Shown: piece by piece, positions 43,762 through 53,686 of the stretch
Position numbering within the stretch: the stretch's first letter is position 1
How the letters are laid out: each line of letters starts with the position of its first letter
From: Flavipsychrobacter sp.
GTDB lineage: Bacteria; Bacteroidota; Bacteroidia; Chitinophagales; Chitinophagaceae
Length of the DNA: 64,000 nt
Direction of reading: 5' to 3'
Assembly: GCA_031292525.1 (NCBI GenBank)
Contig: JARLGY010000018.1
Location: 343,597-407,596 of the forward strand
Program-made: the position numbers and the translations under genes
Notes under the pieces: model-generated
Told to the model about the DNA's origin: nothing
Database searches by the model: none
Seen by the model: only the letters and a program-made list of their open reading frames with translations

Positions 43762-45513
43762 ATGGATCAATCAGTCCTTTTGAGCTTAGAGTCATGGTGG
43801 AGTGAAGTTTCTTTTGAAGGTAAAGACAATTTTACCATAGGAGACAACGGAGAAATAATACTGAAGGCATTGCCCGGTGGTAAAGAGCGGGTAGTAGCAA
43901 CCGTAAACGCAGAGACCGCCGCTGCTATTTTAAAAACCCTTACTGAGAAATTTGCCGAGGCTGAAGCCCGTGCGAAGGAACTGGAAACAGAGTGGGTACA
44001 GGCCGATGATAAGCTAAAGCTGCAAGGTAAAGTAGAACGTCTTAAAGACTATCTACAGCATGCAGTAGCAGTGGGTAACTATGGCCCTATTTTCGCGCTG
44101 GTAGCCGATTGGGAGAAGACCTTGCATGAGCTCAGCGAAGAAATTTATAAAGAACGCCTTCGGGTAATAGAGCAGGCCGAAACGCTTGCTGATAGTGATA
44201 GCTGGAAAGAAACCACACAGGCCTTTAAAGACCTGGCCGAAAAGTGGAAAACCATGGGCAACATCTCTAAAGCAAAGAGCGATGTACTATGGAACAGGAT
44301 GGAAGCTGCCCGTACTAAATTTTACGATCGTAAGCGTATCAACCACGAGCAGCACGAGCAGGAAATGCTGCGCAACCTGGACTTGAAAATGGAACTGGTA
44401 GAGCTTGCAGAAGGCAGTGCTCTATCAGAGAAATGGAAAGCAACTACCGAAGATTTCCGTCAGTGGATGGAGCGATGGAAAGCTACAGGCCGTACTGTTG
44501 CAGATAAAAATGAAGAATTGTGGCAACGTTTCATAACTGCCAAGAATACATTTTACGATCGCAAAAAGGTACATTTTGACCAGATACAGGGCGAGCAGGA
44601 ACAGAATTATGCACAAAAGCTGGCACTGCTGGAAAGAGCAGAACAGCTAAAGGATAGTACCGAATGGGGGGCCACATCGCAGGCATATGCTACACTTATG
44701 GAAGAATGGAAAGCCATAGGTAAGGTACCCCTCGAAAAAGCAGATGAATTGTGGAATAGACTTACCGCTGCAAAAGACCAGTTTTTCCAGGCTAAGAAAA
44801 GCCACTTTGGTACAGTTAAGGTTACACAAGACGATAACCTGGCGCAGAAACGTTCTATATTAAAACGTGCAGAAGCATTAAAGAACAGTACCCGCTGGCG
44901 TGAAGCTACCGAGGAACTGAACGAGCTGATGGACGAATGGAAGAAGATAGGCCCCGTAGCCCGCGAGCACAGCAATGCTATATGGGAAGAATTTATACAG
45001 GCACGCAAACACTTCTTCAACCGCAAAGATGCTAACCGCGACGAGCGAAAAGTACAGGCTGAAAAGACGGTACACATTCGTAACGAGCAGGTACGTGGCT
45101 TTGTAACCAAACTACAGGAAGAGATTCGGGAAGAAGAAGAGCGCATTGCCGATTTCAGGAACGATCTTCAAAACGTAACTCCGGGCCGCAAGGCTGAAGA
45201 ATTGCGCAAGCACCTCGGCAACCTCATAGCCCAGGGCGAAGAAACAATAGCCCGTAAGGTTAAGAAACTGGAGGAAGCTAAGCGCGACGCCGCGCAGCTC
45301 GACGCAAAAGAAAAACCTAAGAAGGAAACCGCAACACCTGCGGCACCACAACCTGTAGCAGAAAATACTAATACTGCAACACCTGCGGCAGAAGAAAACA
45401 CAGCACCTCAAGTTACTACTGAAACAGAAGTGGAAACTCCTGCAAACAATACAGACGTTGAAACCGGAACAGAAAGTACCAATACTTCCGTCGAAGGCGG
45501 CACAGAAGAATAG
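43762..45513 (+). CDS. DUF349 repeat protein
   Basis: 583 residues from the ATG at 43762, which follows GAGGT by 4 nt; an ATG at 43729 is possible. Four clear ~72-residue DUF349 repeats run from about 135 to 430. Each has the pattern W-x-x-x-T/A-x-x-x-x-x-L-x-x-x-W-K-x-x-G, then L-W-x-x-x-x-x-A-x-x-x-F-x-x-R/A-K (WKETTQAFKDLAEKWKTMG; WKATTEDFRQWMERWKATG; WGATSQAYATLMEEWKAIG; WREATEELNELMDEWKKIG). A coiled coil follows to about 500, then a Thr/Pro/Ala/Glu-rich tail. It is a cytoplasmic, helical scaffold; the biochemical function of the family is not known. Confidence 0.8.
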   Translation: MDQSVLLSLESWWSEVSFEGKDNFTIGDNGEIILKALPGGKERVVATVNAETAAAILKTLTEKFAEAEARAKELETEWVQADDKLKLQGKVERLKDYLQHAVAVGNYGPIFALVADWEKTLHELSEEIYKERLRVIEQAETLADSDSWKETTQAFKDLAEKWKTMGNISKAKSDVLWNRMEAARTKFYDRKRINHEQHEQEMLRNLDLKMELVELAEGSALSEKWKATTEDFRQWMERWKATGRTVADKNEELWQRFITAKNTFYDRKKVHFDQIQGEQEQNYAQKLALLERAEQLKDSTEWGATSQAYATLMEEWKAIGKVPLEKADELWNRLTAAKDQFFQAKKSHFGTVKVTQDDNLAQKRSILKRAEALKNSTRWREATEELNELMDEWKKIGPVAREHSNAIWEEFIQARKHFFNRKDANRDERKVQAEKTVHIRNEQVRGFVTKLQEEIREEEERIADFRNDLQNVTPGRKAEELRKHLGNLIAQGEETIARKVKKLEEAKRDAAQLDAKEKPKKETATPAAPQPVAENTNTATPAAEENTAPQVTTETEVETPANNTDVETGTESTNTSVEGGTEE

Positions 45514-45535
45514 CACCCTCTTGTAATTATATTGA

Positions 45536-45570
45536 AATAGCCCGGACTATGGTTCGGGCTATTATTTTAA
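45536..45570. terminator. Terminator between convergent genes
   Basis: A 9-bp stem AATAGCCCG/CGGGCTATT with a 10-nt loop, followed by ATTTTAA. Confidence 0.75.
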
Positions 45571-45670
45571 GCACATATTTATGATGGAGTAATTGATGCG
45601 TCATTATATAATCAAGATATTTACTTGCTTTTTTGAAACATAATATTGCTGGCTTAGTTTAAACGCTGCA

Positions 45671-46210
45671 TTACTTTGTCTCTACGTACATCTGTATTAC
45701 ATCCACGTACTCCCCTGATGGCTGTTTGGCCGCTTTGATGTGTCGCCCCTCTTCTATAAATCCTAACGACCGGTACAGATCAATGGCCTTCTGGTTGGTA
45801 TGAAAAACATTGAGAAATATTTTCTCTAAATGTGCATTTCCTTTTGCCCATTTCAATAGTGTTTCAACGAGCTTCCTGCCTATTCCCATGCCTTGGTAGT
45901 TTGGGTGCACACTCACACCAAACTCACCCGTATGCGCAAATTTTTTCTTAGCATGCGCAGTTAGTGAAAGCAACCCCACAACCATATTATCTGCTTCAGC
46001 TATCAATATAATAGAGTCCGGATTCTGAGCAGAACTTCTGATCCATGCTTGCTCTTGCTCAACAGTCATCGTAAATTCTTCCGGTGTAGTCAGTACCTGG
46101 TCGGTTGATGCAAACAGTATTTTGGCAAAACGGATAATGCCTTCCGCATCACTTTCTATCGGTTGTTTGATCGTAAATCTTATGCCGTTTTTGGCGTTGT
46201 AACTATTCAT
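45671..46210 (-). CDS. GNAT-family N-acetyltransferase
   Basis: 179 residues. Strand 4 ends in GEFGVSVHPNYQGMGIGRKLVETLL, the acetyl-CoA-binding motif A with Q-x-x-G-x-G. Motif B is LEKIFLNVFHTNQKAIDLYRSLGFIEEGR, including the common N-x-x-A-x-x-L-Y-x-x-x-G-F block. The acceptor substrate cannot be read; RimJ/ribosomal-like and small-molecule acetyltransferases share this form. It is a single-gene unit, 11 nt after the secreted hypothetical gene. Confidence 0.85.
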   Translation of the reverse strand: MNSYNAKNGIRFTIKQPIESDAEGIIRFAKILFASTDQVLTTPEEFTMTVEQEQAWIRSSAQNPDSIILIAEADNMVVGLLSLTAHAKKKFAHTGEFGVSVHPNYQGMGIGRKLVETLLKWAKGNAHLEKIFLNVFHTNQKAIDLYRSLGFIEEGRHIKAAKQPSGEYVDVIQMYVETK

Positions 46211-46221
46211 TTCAACTTGTA

Positions 46222-46623
46222 TTATCTACCCAAATTAAATGCTAAACCCACCTCATTACTTTTCCGCGCTATAAAACTGATCTTATGATGGTGGTTATGG
46301 TCATGTATTATTCCGCCTATTGCCAAGCTTCCGCCCACTGCAAAAACTAATATACCAATGCCTGCCACAACGTCCCCATTAGTAAATAAATTATTTAAGG
46401 TAGCTTGTTCATGGGCAGCTTCAACAAGCCCAACAACTATCATACCTGCTCCCACCCCAGAAAGAACTATACCGGTCGTATGTGCGCCACACCATTTTTT
46501 AGGCTTGTTATTACGAGGAGAAATAAACCCATTATCACTATCGTACTTGTCCTCATAGCTTTGTGCCAAGGCCAGGGAATTGCTGAACAGGAAAATAAAC
46601 AATAGCAGGATTACAGGTTTCAT
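46222..46623 (-). CDS. Small membrane protein of unknown function
   Basis: 133 residues. An N-terminal signal (MKPVILLLFIFLFSNSLALAQ) is followed by a charged stretch with a lone Cys and two Gly-rich hydrophobic segments (TGIVLSGVGAGMIVVGLVEA and AGIGILVFAVGGSLAIGGII), linked by a 15-residue loop. The region after the second segment holds HDHNHHHK, a possible metal-binding patch. It starts 108 nt from the efflux operon end on the same strand. No family is recognised. Confidence 0.55.
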   Translation of the reverse strand: MKPVILLLFIFLFSNSLALAQSYEDKYDSDNGFISPRNNKPKKWCGAHTTGIVLSGVGAGMIVVGLVEAAHEQATLNNLFTNGDVVAGIGILVFAVGGSLAIGGIIHDHNHHHKISFIARKSNEVGLAFNLGR

Positions 46624-46680
46624 AAGTTTTGATTTAACATCCTACGAAAATTAATCAATTTTACAGTATCAACTATAAAT

Positions 46681-46709
46681 GAAAATATCCGCACCTGGCG
46701 GATATTTTC
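46681..46709 (-). terminator. Terminator of RND efflux operon
   Basis: A 12-bp perfect stem GAAAATATCCGC and its complement with a 5-nt loop, 22 nt downstream of the adaptor gene on the reverse strand. Confidence 0.7.
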
Positions 46710-46731
46710 ACAAAGTTATATTGTTCAATGT

Positions 46732-47814
46732 TTATAATTTATCCCCTTCCTTCACCTGGTAACTACCATTAGTTACTATTGCTTCACCTGCATGCAGGCT
46801 GCCAAATACTTCTGTGCTGTCAGCATGTTCATTGCCTTGCGCAACATTCACTAAATGGGCAGCGCCTTCCTGGTTTACAATTATATACTTACGTTCCGTA
46901 GTAGTTACAATAGCACTCTTAGGTACTACATAGGCATTTGCATTACCGCTTGTAGGTAGGGTTACCTCGGCATACATCCCCGCCTTAAAAATGTTATTAG
47001 GGTTCAGCACATCAATTTCTATTGCTTCAGCGCGGTAGCTATTGCTTAGGCTTTCTGATGAGCGGGATACCTTTCCGTGAAAATCCTGTCCGGGCAGTGC
47101 ATTCACTTTAAAATGTACTTCATCACCATCGTTCACCTGCGCACTATACTGTTCAGGTATATTTACTGCAAGGCGCAGCTTAGATTGTTGTTGTAGTACA
47201 AGCATAGGTTTTGCCTCTTGCGCACCAGGCCCGGCCAGTGCACCTGGGTGTACATTGCGTTCTGTTATTACACCATCAAAAGGTGCCGTTACCGTGAGGT
47301 AGCTTTTTATGGTTTCCTGTGCTTTGTAGTTCGAATATTCACCTTGTGCTGTAGCGCTGTCACCATGCATTTTAGATGCTGCAGCATCCAGGTCGTAAGC
47401 TGCAATGGTTCCGGGAGTCTTACTGGTTTCCAGCAGGCGGTGGTAGCGGTCCTTACTGGTTATATACACAGCTTCAGCCTGTGTATATTTCAGCTTTGCG
47501 GCTGCTACTTGTTGCTCTATTTCCGGGGCTTCAAGTGTTAGCAATACCTGTCCCTTCTTCACTACAGAGCCGCGGTCGACAGTAACCGTTTTTACGAAGC
47601 CATTTACTTTGGGGAATATCTGTACAAATTCAAATGGCTGCATCACGCCCGGCAATTGCACATTGCTGCTTATCTGCCGCATCTGTAGCTGCATGGTTTT
47701 ATAAACTTTTGCAGCTGGCGGAGCTTCTGTTTTTTTATGCTCTTCCTTATCCCCGCATGCAGCGAAAGAAAAGGTAATGGCCAGTGCTATTATTATTTGA
47801 GATCTCTTTGTCAT
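46732..47814 (-). CDS. Efflux RND transporter periplasmic adaptor (membrane fusion lipoprotein)
   Basis: 360 residues with a lipobox (FSFAACGDK, Cys at 20), so it is anchored in the inner membrane. The MFP layout is complete: first half-lipoyl strand (VNGFVKTVTVDRGSVVKKGQVLLTLEAPEI), an alpha-hairpin (about 95-150), the second half-lipoyl (APFDGVITERNVHPGALAG), then beta-barrel and membrane-proximal domains. It links the RND pump to the TolC-type channel. It is the last gene of the operon, 65 nt after the pump gene. Confidence 0.9.
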   Translation of the reverse strand: MTKRSQIIIALAITFSFAACGDKEEHKKTEAPPAAKVYKTMQLQMRQISSNVQLPGVMQPFEFVQIFPKVNGFVKTVTVDRGSVVKKGQVLLTLEAPEIEQQVAAAKLKYTQAEAVYITSKDRYHRLLETSKTPGTIAAYDLDAAASKMHGDSATAQGEYSNYKAQETIKSYLTVTAPFDGVITERNVHPGALAGPGAQEAKPMLVLQQQSKLRLAVNIPEQYSAQVNDGDEVHFKVNALPGQDFHGKVSRSSESLSNSYRAEAIEIDVLNPNNIFKAGMYAEVTLPTSGNANAYVVPKSAIVTTTERKYIIVNQEGAAHLVNVAQGNEHADSTEVFGSLHAGEAIVTNGSYQVKEGDKL

Positions 47815-47879
47815 AGTTTTTCTGATTATTGAGTTGTATCAAGACAATAAGCCATTGATACCAATGCTCATTATATAGT

Positions 47880-50800
47880 TTATAACTGTTTGGGGTGAAT
47901 GTCTGTCTTGTTTACTTGTTTGGATAAATGCTTTTCCGGCAATAAAGACACCGATTTTAAAGTTGCCTTTTGTTGCAGCCATGTGTAGCATTGTGGCACA
48001 ATGAATAGTGCTGCAAAAGTAGAGGCAATAAGCCCCCCAATGATTGCCCTGCCCAAAGGCGCTGTCTGGTCGCCCGATTCTCCCAGTCCGCTGGCCATGG
48101 GTATCATACCCACTATCATTGCAAGGCTGGTCATTAATATGGGGCGTAGTCTTATTGCAGCGCTCGATATCGCTGCCCTTGCTACATCGTTGTTAAATTC
48201 AAACCGCAGCTTTTCTGCATTGGTCACTATCAGTATCGCATTAGCCACAGATACACCTACCGACATGATAATACCCATGTACGATTGCAGGTTCAACGTA
48301 GAGCCTGTGAGTAACAATAGAGCCAGCGCGCCAAGTATCACAGCTGGTATAGAAGACAGTACAGCAAGCGATGCCCTGAACGATTGATAGTTGGCCGATA
48401 GTAGTAAGAAGATAACAATAATGGCCATTAGCAAACCACTTTGCAGGCTGTCAAGTGTTTCCGTAAGCAAGTTCGACATGCCTTTTACATCTACTCTCAC
48501 TCCCCTTGGTAAAGCACCAAGAGACTTGATGGCTTTAAGTACTTCATGAGTACCGCTGCCTAGGTCTTTCTTGTATAGGTTGGCGCTTACTGTTATAAAT
48601 CTTCTTGGGCCACTGCGGTCATATTCTCCGGGCACAGTATCCATCTCAAAGGTTGCTACATCTTGCAATACAAGCCCCGTTTGCCCCACCTGTAGGGGTA
48701 TTTCTTTAAGGTCATTTATATTGTTCATTATGTATGGCGCTACCTGTGCCTGCACCTGGTAGGTGTATGCATTTTTTGTATCCAGCCACAGATTTTTTTC
48801 AGTGTACCTGCTCGACGATGTGAAATCAGCTACCGACCTTGATACATCCTGCAGCTTCAATCCCATCTGGGCTATTTTGTATCTGTCCAGTACAATTTTT
48901 ACAGTCGGGTATTTTAAAGGTTGTTCTATCTGTACATCCCGCATAAAGGGTACTTTCTTCAGTTCACTAACCAGCTTGTTTGCACAGTTTTCTATGTCCT
49001 GCATATCCTTTCCGCCAACCTCTACCTCTATGGGTGTGGAGGCACCCTGGCTCATTATCTTTTCTGTAAGCTCTATGGGCTCAAAAGAGATCTTTACGTC
49101 TGGGAGTTTATCATGCATGGTGTTGCGAAACAGATCCTGGAACTTATCCTTACCCATTTTAAAATGCTCATCCAGTTGTATTTGTACCGAGGCTTCATGC
49201 ATGCCGCTGTTAAATACATACAAGTTAGCTGTGGCATAGTTGGGCGGCATCATACCTACATATGCAGAGCTGATCTCCACATGATTGTCTGTTATGCTGT
49301 CCAGCAAATGCAGTACATCGTGCATCATTGTCTCAGTTCGTTCCAGTCTGGTTCCATCAGGCATACGCAGTTTTATCTGGTATTGTCCATTATTGGTTTT
49401 AGGCAAAAGGTCTTTTCCTATCCACACAAAAAAACATCCGGCGAGTCCTAGAACAATAATAAGATAGATGCTTACATTCCGCTTTTTATTCCTGATACTT
49501 TTTCTAAGTATCCATTCAAAACGGGTTTTTAGGTGTTCAAAAAAATTGGCTTTCGCGGGTTCTTTTGCATGCGTACCATTGGTTGTGCTTACAGCATGTT
49601 CACCTGTAGTCACGTGGTGCTGGTACATACCTTCTTTCAGCAACCAGTTAGATATGATAGGTACAAGGGTTTGCGATAAAAGAAAGGATGCTATCATAGC
49701 AAATCCTACGGATAATGATAAAGGTAAAAACATAGCCCTTGGTACTCCCGTCATCAATCCAGCAGGCACAAACACAGCCAGTATACTCAACAGTATAAGT
49801 AGTTTGGGTAATGCTATTTCCTCACATGCTTCCAGTATAGCCTTTCGTTTGGGCTTACCCATTTCCAGGTGTTGGTGTATGTTTTCTATGGTTACAGTAC
49901 TTTCATCTACCAATATTCCTATGGCAAGTGCAAGGCCCCCCAGGGTCATAATGTTTATGGTCTGTCCAAATATCTTGAGCAGAAAAACCGCGCTGAAAAT
50001 AGCAAGCGGTATAGTGATCACTACTATAATGCAACTGCGCCAGTCGCGCAAGAAAAGCAGTATCATCAAAGCCGTAAGCACAGCGCCTATAACACCTTCC
50101 GAAATAATACTTTTTACGGAATTGATAACAAATATGGACTGGTCAAATTCGTAACTGATGTGTACATCCTCTGGCAGCAGGCTTTGCATTTCTGGCATTT
50201 TTGCCTTCAGGCTCTTTACCACTTCCCACGTCGATGCATCTGGCGTCTTCACTATAGGCATGTAAATAGATCGCTTCCCGTTTACCAATGCATATCCAGT
50301 TGTTACGTCCGATGCATCTTCTATTGTTGCCAGGTCGTGGAGGAATATTGTATTGGTGTTGTCCGATCTTACGGGTATATCTCCAAAGGCCTCTACAGTG
50401 CTTTCAAGTGCATTTGTGGTGGCCATGTAAGTAGTGTTCCCTGCACTTATATTGCCCGATGGTGCAGTTATGTTATTGTGTGTCATCACAGATACTACCT
50501 CATCTGGAGTCAGGTTATAGCTTCTTAGTTTATTCGGATCTATGTTTATAACTATAGTACGCTGGTTGCTGCCTATAGGTGGTGGTGCCGAAAGGCCGGG
50601 CACTGTAGAAAATAACGGCCTGATGCGTGTGGCTGCCATATCATGTATCTCTTCCAGGTTCCTGTCTGGGCTGCTGAATACTAATGTGCCTACAGGTAAA
50701 GAAGATGCATCAAAACGTATCACCTGCGGCGGCAATGCTCCGGGCGGGAAAAATTGCATGGCTCTGTTCAGCTGCACAGCTACCTCGGCAGATGCTTCTG

Positions 50801-51107
50801 CCATATCGGTACTCTCAAAGAATTGCAGTTTTAAAATGCTTATACCTTGTATGTTCTTGCTGCTGATGCTTTTTATACCGCTTACATACAGAAATTGATC
50901 TTGCAGTCGGGTAGAGAAAAAACCTTCCATCTGCTGAGGGGTCATACCTGCATAAGGTTCTATTACATAGATCACTGGCAGGTTAAGTTTCGGGAAAATA
51001 TCTATCGGTATCGTATTCACAGCCAGGAATGAGCCGAAGAACACAGCTGATATAATTACCAGTATAGTTATCGGTCTTCTTAGGGCTGCTTGTATTAAGC
51101 TCTTCAT
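47880..51107 (-). CDS. RND-family efflux permease
   Basis: 1075 residues with the 12-segment RND plan: TM1 near the N-terminus (ALRRPITILVIISAVFFGSF), large periplasmic loops (about 40-335 and 565-865), TM2-6, TM7, TM8-12. The proton-relay segment TM4 reads GLALAIGILVDESTVTIEN, with Asp-Glu where drug pumps have Asp-Asp. The second half has ANAILIVTNAEKLRFE instead of the heavy-metal pump signature. It is therefore closer to the hydrophobe/amphiphile (HAE-1-like) group, but the substrate is unknown. It forms a tripartite pump with the adaptor and channel encoded on either side. Confidence 0.9.
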   Translation of the reverse strand: MKSLIQAALRRPITILVIISAVFFGSFLAVNTIPIDIFPKLNLPVIYVIEPYAGMTPQQMEGFFSTRLQDQFLYVSGIKSISSKNIQGISILKLQFFESTDMAEASAEVAVQLNRAMQFFPPGALPPQVIRFDASSLPVGTLVFSSPDRNLEEIHDMAATRIRPLFSTVPGLSAPPPIGSNQRTIVINIDPNKLRSYNLTPDEVVSVMTHNNITAPSGNISAGNTTYMATTNALESTVEAFGDIPVRSDNTNTIFLHDLATIEDASDVTTGYALVNGKRSIYMPIVKTPDASTWEVVKSLKAKMPEMQSLLPEDVHISYEFDQSIFVINSVKSIISEGVIGAVLTALMILLFLRDWRSCIIVVITIPLAIFSAVFLLKIFGQTINIMTLGGLALAIGILVDESTVTIENIHQHLEMGKPKRKAILEACEEIALPKLLILLSILAVFVPAGLMTGVPRAMFLPLSLSVGFAMIASFLLSQTLVPIISNWLLKEGMYQHHVTTGEHAVSTTNGTHAKEPAKANFFEHLKTRFEWILRKSIRNKKRNVSIYLIIVLGLAGCFFVWIGKDLLPKTNNGQYQIKLRMPDGTRLERTETMMHDVLHLLDSITDNHVEISSAYVGMMPPNYATANLYVFNSGMHEASVQIQLDEHFKMGKDKFQDLFRNTMHDKLPDVKISFEPIELTEKIMSQGASTPIEVEVGGKDMQDIENCANKLVSELKKVPFMRDVQIEQPLKYPTVKIVLDRYKIAQMGLKLQDVSRSVADFTSSSRYTEKNLWLDTKNAYTYQVQAQVAPYIMNNINDLKEIPLQVGQTGLVLQDVATFEMDTVPGEYDRSGPRRFITVSANLYKKDLGSGTHEVLKAIKSLGALPRGVRVDVKGMSNLLTETLDSLQSGLLMAIIVIFLLLSANYQSFRASLAVLSSIPAVILGALALLLLTGSTLNLQSYMGIIMSVGVSVANAILIVTNAEKLRFEFNNDVARAAISSAAIRLRPILMTSLAMIVGMIPMASGLGESGDQTAPLGRAIIGGLIASTFAALFIVPQCYTWLQQKATLKSVSLLPEKHLSKQVNKTDIHPKQL

Positions 51108-51112
51108 GAAGA

Positions 51113-52516
51113 TTATTTAAAATTTTGTAAGAAAGTGTCTAATTGGCCGCTCAGGCCTGCCCGTAGGTAAAGTAGTTGTAGCATATCGTCTTGCGCAAGC
51201 ACGAGGTCTGTTTCAGATTGGTTCAGCACATACAGCGCAGTGGTCACATCGGTAAGCGTGTTTAGTCCTGCACGGTATAATGCAACCTGTTGCCCATACG
51301 CCTGTGTAGCAGAGCGCAGTCTCACTGGCAGTTCTTGCAGCTTCAGCATTGTAGTGTTATAGCCTATACCAGCCTGCTGTAGTAATCTGTTCAGCTCTAA
51401 TTGTTGATTTTGTAAAGCATGTGCCGCAGCATCTGTTCTGTAACTGTTCTCTTTCAGCTCATCATGCCGGTGTTTTATATCAAACAAGTTGTAAGAAAGT
51501 GAAAGCCCAAGCAGATAATTATACCTGGTGTTGGCAGTAGCGTTAAGGGCATCAGGTGCGTACATGTCTGTGCTCGATATGCTGGAACCACGTTGCCATC
51601 CGGCACCTTCAAAAGCAACGCGAGGCAGGTATCTGTGTGCTATTGCATTGCCTGTAGCTGCCTGTTGTTCGTATTGTTTTTCATACAGGTCCAGCAGCGG
51701 GTGGGTACCTGCCACGCTGTCTGCTGGCTCAAACAGTTTTATTTTATCCAGGAATGCTCCGGTAAAAATGCTGGTGTCTGGCGCTATTCCTGTAGTATCT
51801 GTGCCGGTATAACTGTGTAGGTATGCCTGGTCATATTTATAATCGCCCAGTGCTTGCAGGTAGGCTATGCGTGCTCTGGCATATTCAGCACTGGCGGTAG
51901 CACTGTCAACACCCGGTTTCAATCCGCTGTTTACCGTAGCTTTTATAGCGTTCAGTATAGTTCGGGTACGTTCCACGTTCTGCATTTCTACCTTCATCAA
52001 CTGGTACTTTTTCAACCAATCCAGGTATAGGGTGATCACGCTTTGGGAAAGTAGGTACTTGTCACTTTCCAATCCTGCTTTAGAAGCTGCCAATTGCGCC
52101 TTTGCTTCTTTTTGTTGTGCGTTGTAATACCCAAATGTGTAGAACTGCCAATCCAGGTACGATATGGCAATAGTGCCCGACGATAAAGATCCATTATTGC
52201 TTGCACGTATAGATCCGGATGTAGAGGGTATTACACCCAGTGGGAAGTAAGACCCTGGAAGACTGTTAGATGTACCGGCAGTAGCTTCTCCTATCAGTCG
52301 TAATGCTGGTAGTCGGTTTCCGTTTATTGTGGTAATGTGTGCCCTAGATGATGCCACTTCAGATTCACGCTGTAGTATTAGCGGATAATTGGCCAAAGTT
52401 TTATTAACGGCATCGTACAGGTTCAGAGGTTGGCTATTTGCATTGGGTATAGTAGCAAATAGCACCAACCCTGCTAGGATGCACTTTTTTAGGTGCATAC
52501 TTAGGTATGAATGCAT
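51113..52516 (-). CDS. TolC-family outer-membrane channel
   Basis: 467 residues, with a second possible ATG at 52498. A signal peptide (to about 28) is followed by two OEP domains: LNLYDAVNKTLANYPLILQRESEVASS at the start of the first, then YDIKHRHDELKENSYRTDAA and VALYRAGLNTLTDVTTAL in the second. This internal duplication builds the 12-stranded trimeric channel and its alpha-tunnel. It carries substrate from the RND pump across the outer membrane. It ends 5 nt before the pump gene. No lipobox, so it is not lipidated. Confidence 0.88.
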   Translation of the reverse strand: MHSYLSMHLKKCILAGLVLFATIPNANSQPLNLYDAVNKTLANYPLILQRESEVASSRAHITTINGNRLPALRLIGEATAGTSNSLPGSYFPLGVIPSTSGSIRASNNGSLSSGTIAISYLDWQFYTFGYYNAQQKEAKAQLAASKAGLESDKYLLSQSVITLYLDWLKKYQLMKVEMQNVERTRTILNAIKATVNSGLKPGVDSATASAEYARARIAYLQALGDYKYDQAYLHSYTGTDTTGIAPDTSIFTGAFLDKIKLFEPADSVAGTHPLLDLYEKQYEQQAATGNAIAHRYLPRVAFEGAGWQRGSSISSTDMYAPDALNATANTRYNYLLGLSLSYNLFDIKHRHDELKENSYRTDAAAHALQNQQLELNRLLQQAGIGYNTTMLKLQELPVRLRSATQAYGQQVALYRAGLNTLTDVTTALYVLNQSETDLVLAQDDMLQLLYLRAGLSGQLDTFLQNFK

Positions 52517-52585
52517 AAAATTATATGGTTGGGGCGCAAGCCCATTAAAAAATCTTAAGAAATATAATAGAGATAACTTAATAAA

Positions 52586-52957
52586 TCAAGCCAGGCAAGC
52601 AGGTGGTCCCCGCAGCAGGTCATTGCTATTAAGTATAGCACTTATATGCGACCTGTATAAAGAAGAGAAATAATAAATTGTAAAATCAGGTACGCGTGTA
52701 CTCATCACCCACATCTCAGATTGTACAGCAGATGACGATGGGTTTACCAGTTTTTTATGAATAAATTGTCTGTGCCGACCTGGATACTTACCCGCCTCAT
52801 ACATTAATCCGAAAGACGCGGGTACATGAAGGTTATTATGGACAAGATATTGGACGTGCGGTGCTGGCTGCTGCATAACACTATTGCATGCATGTGCTCC
52901 TTGCGAAAAAAGCAAGATAACCATACACTGCAATATGAACCAAAACGGCCTGCCCAT
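52586..52957 (-). CDS. Small secreted protein, first gene of efflux operon
   Basis: 123 residues with a signal peptide (MGRPFWFILQCMVILLFSQG), followed by a Cys/His-poor mature part with many aromatic residues. The end reads YRSHISAILNSNDLLRGPPACLA. No domain is recognised. It precedes the TolC gene by 69 nt on the same strand and is probably the promoter-proximal gene of the operon. Its last residues share an Arg-x-Pro-Pro ending with the small secreted protein at 53798. A role in sensing or accessory binding for the pump is a guess from position. Confidence 0.5.
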   Translation of the reverse strand: MGRPFWFILQCMVILLFSQGAHACNSVMQQPAPHVQYLVHNNLHVPASFGLMYEAGKYPGRHRQFIHKKLVNPSSSAVQSEMWVMSTRVPDFTIYYFSSLYRSHISAILNSNDLLRGPPACLA

Positions 52958-53041
52958 GTTTTTAATAAGAGTATACGAAATTATGCAATAATTATTTATT
53001 AAGTGTATTAGTATTTATCTTCAACAATTCGTTAACACTAA

Positions 53042-53084
53042 CTAAAAAAATATACAGAGATATCTTTGCAAGACATCTCTGTAT
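53042..53084 (-). terminator. Terminator on reverse strand
   Basis: A 10-bp stem ATACAGAGAT/ATCTCTGTAT (53052-53084) with a 13-nt loop, followed on the reverse strand by TATTTTTTTAG, downstream of the gene at 53105. Confidence 0.8.
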
Positions 53085-53104
53085 GAAAATATTAGTGTAA
53101 TCCA

Positions 53105-53686
53105 TTAAGAATTAGAACCTATTTTTGATTCTTTATATAGTTCTTCTACTTTATAATCGTGCCTTTTCTTATCGTACTTGATCAGGTTATCTTCACGTTT
53201 ACAACTCTTCAAAAGCGTTATAAACTTTTCGTTGGTAGGAGAAAATACTCTGTCAAGGTTTGCATCGTTAAGTTCATAAATATCACCACCCAATCGCCTG
53301 CTGAAATAGTATTTTATTTCAGTAGTAGGATTCAACTCTGTAGATGGGGTTCGTCCTTCGTCCATGTTAGTTTCGTCAACAAGGCGAGAATAAATGCACA
53401 GGTTTCCTAACTCCAGTACACGATATTTATCTCCATCATAAATGCGGTATTCATTACCGTGCTTATCCCTAAATCCCCAGACGTCATTTTCTGTATATTC
53501 TGAAGATCCGCTTGTTGTTTTAACCAACACCATGTCCGCATTATCTACACGTACATTCTTAAGTGTTGGGTCCATTTGGGGATCTTTGAATTCATCTATA
53601 TTCTTTGCTACAAAAGGGAAATTTCCCTGAGCCATTGTGCAGTAAGCCATAGGCACAAGCATTAATAGCAAAACTATCTTTTTCAT
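53105..53686 (-). CDS. Secreted protein of unknown function
   Basis: 193 residues with a signal peptide (MKKIVLLLMLVPMAYCTMAQ). The mature part is polar with WGFRDKHGNEYRIYDGDKYRVLE and IYSRLVDETN, strand-like segments seen in many Bacteroidota exported proteins. A C-terminal helical region is rich in Lys, Asp and Arg. One Cys near the C-terminus (LLKSCKRED). No enzyme motif, anchor or sorting domain. It ends with its own terminator, so it is a single-gene unit. Confidence 0.5.
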   Translation of the reverse strand: MKKIVLLLMLVPMAYCTMAQGNFPFVAKNIDEFKDPQMDPTLKNVRVDNADMVLVKTTSGSSEYTENDVWGFRDKHGNEYRIYDGDKYRVLELGNLCIYSRLVDETNMDEGRTPSTELNPTTEIKYYFSRRLGGDIYELNDANLDRVFSPTNEKFITLLKSCKREDNLIKYDKKRHDYKVEELYKESKIGSNS

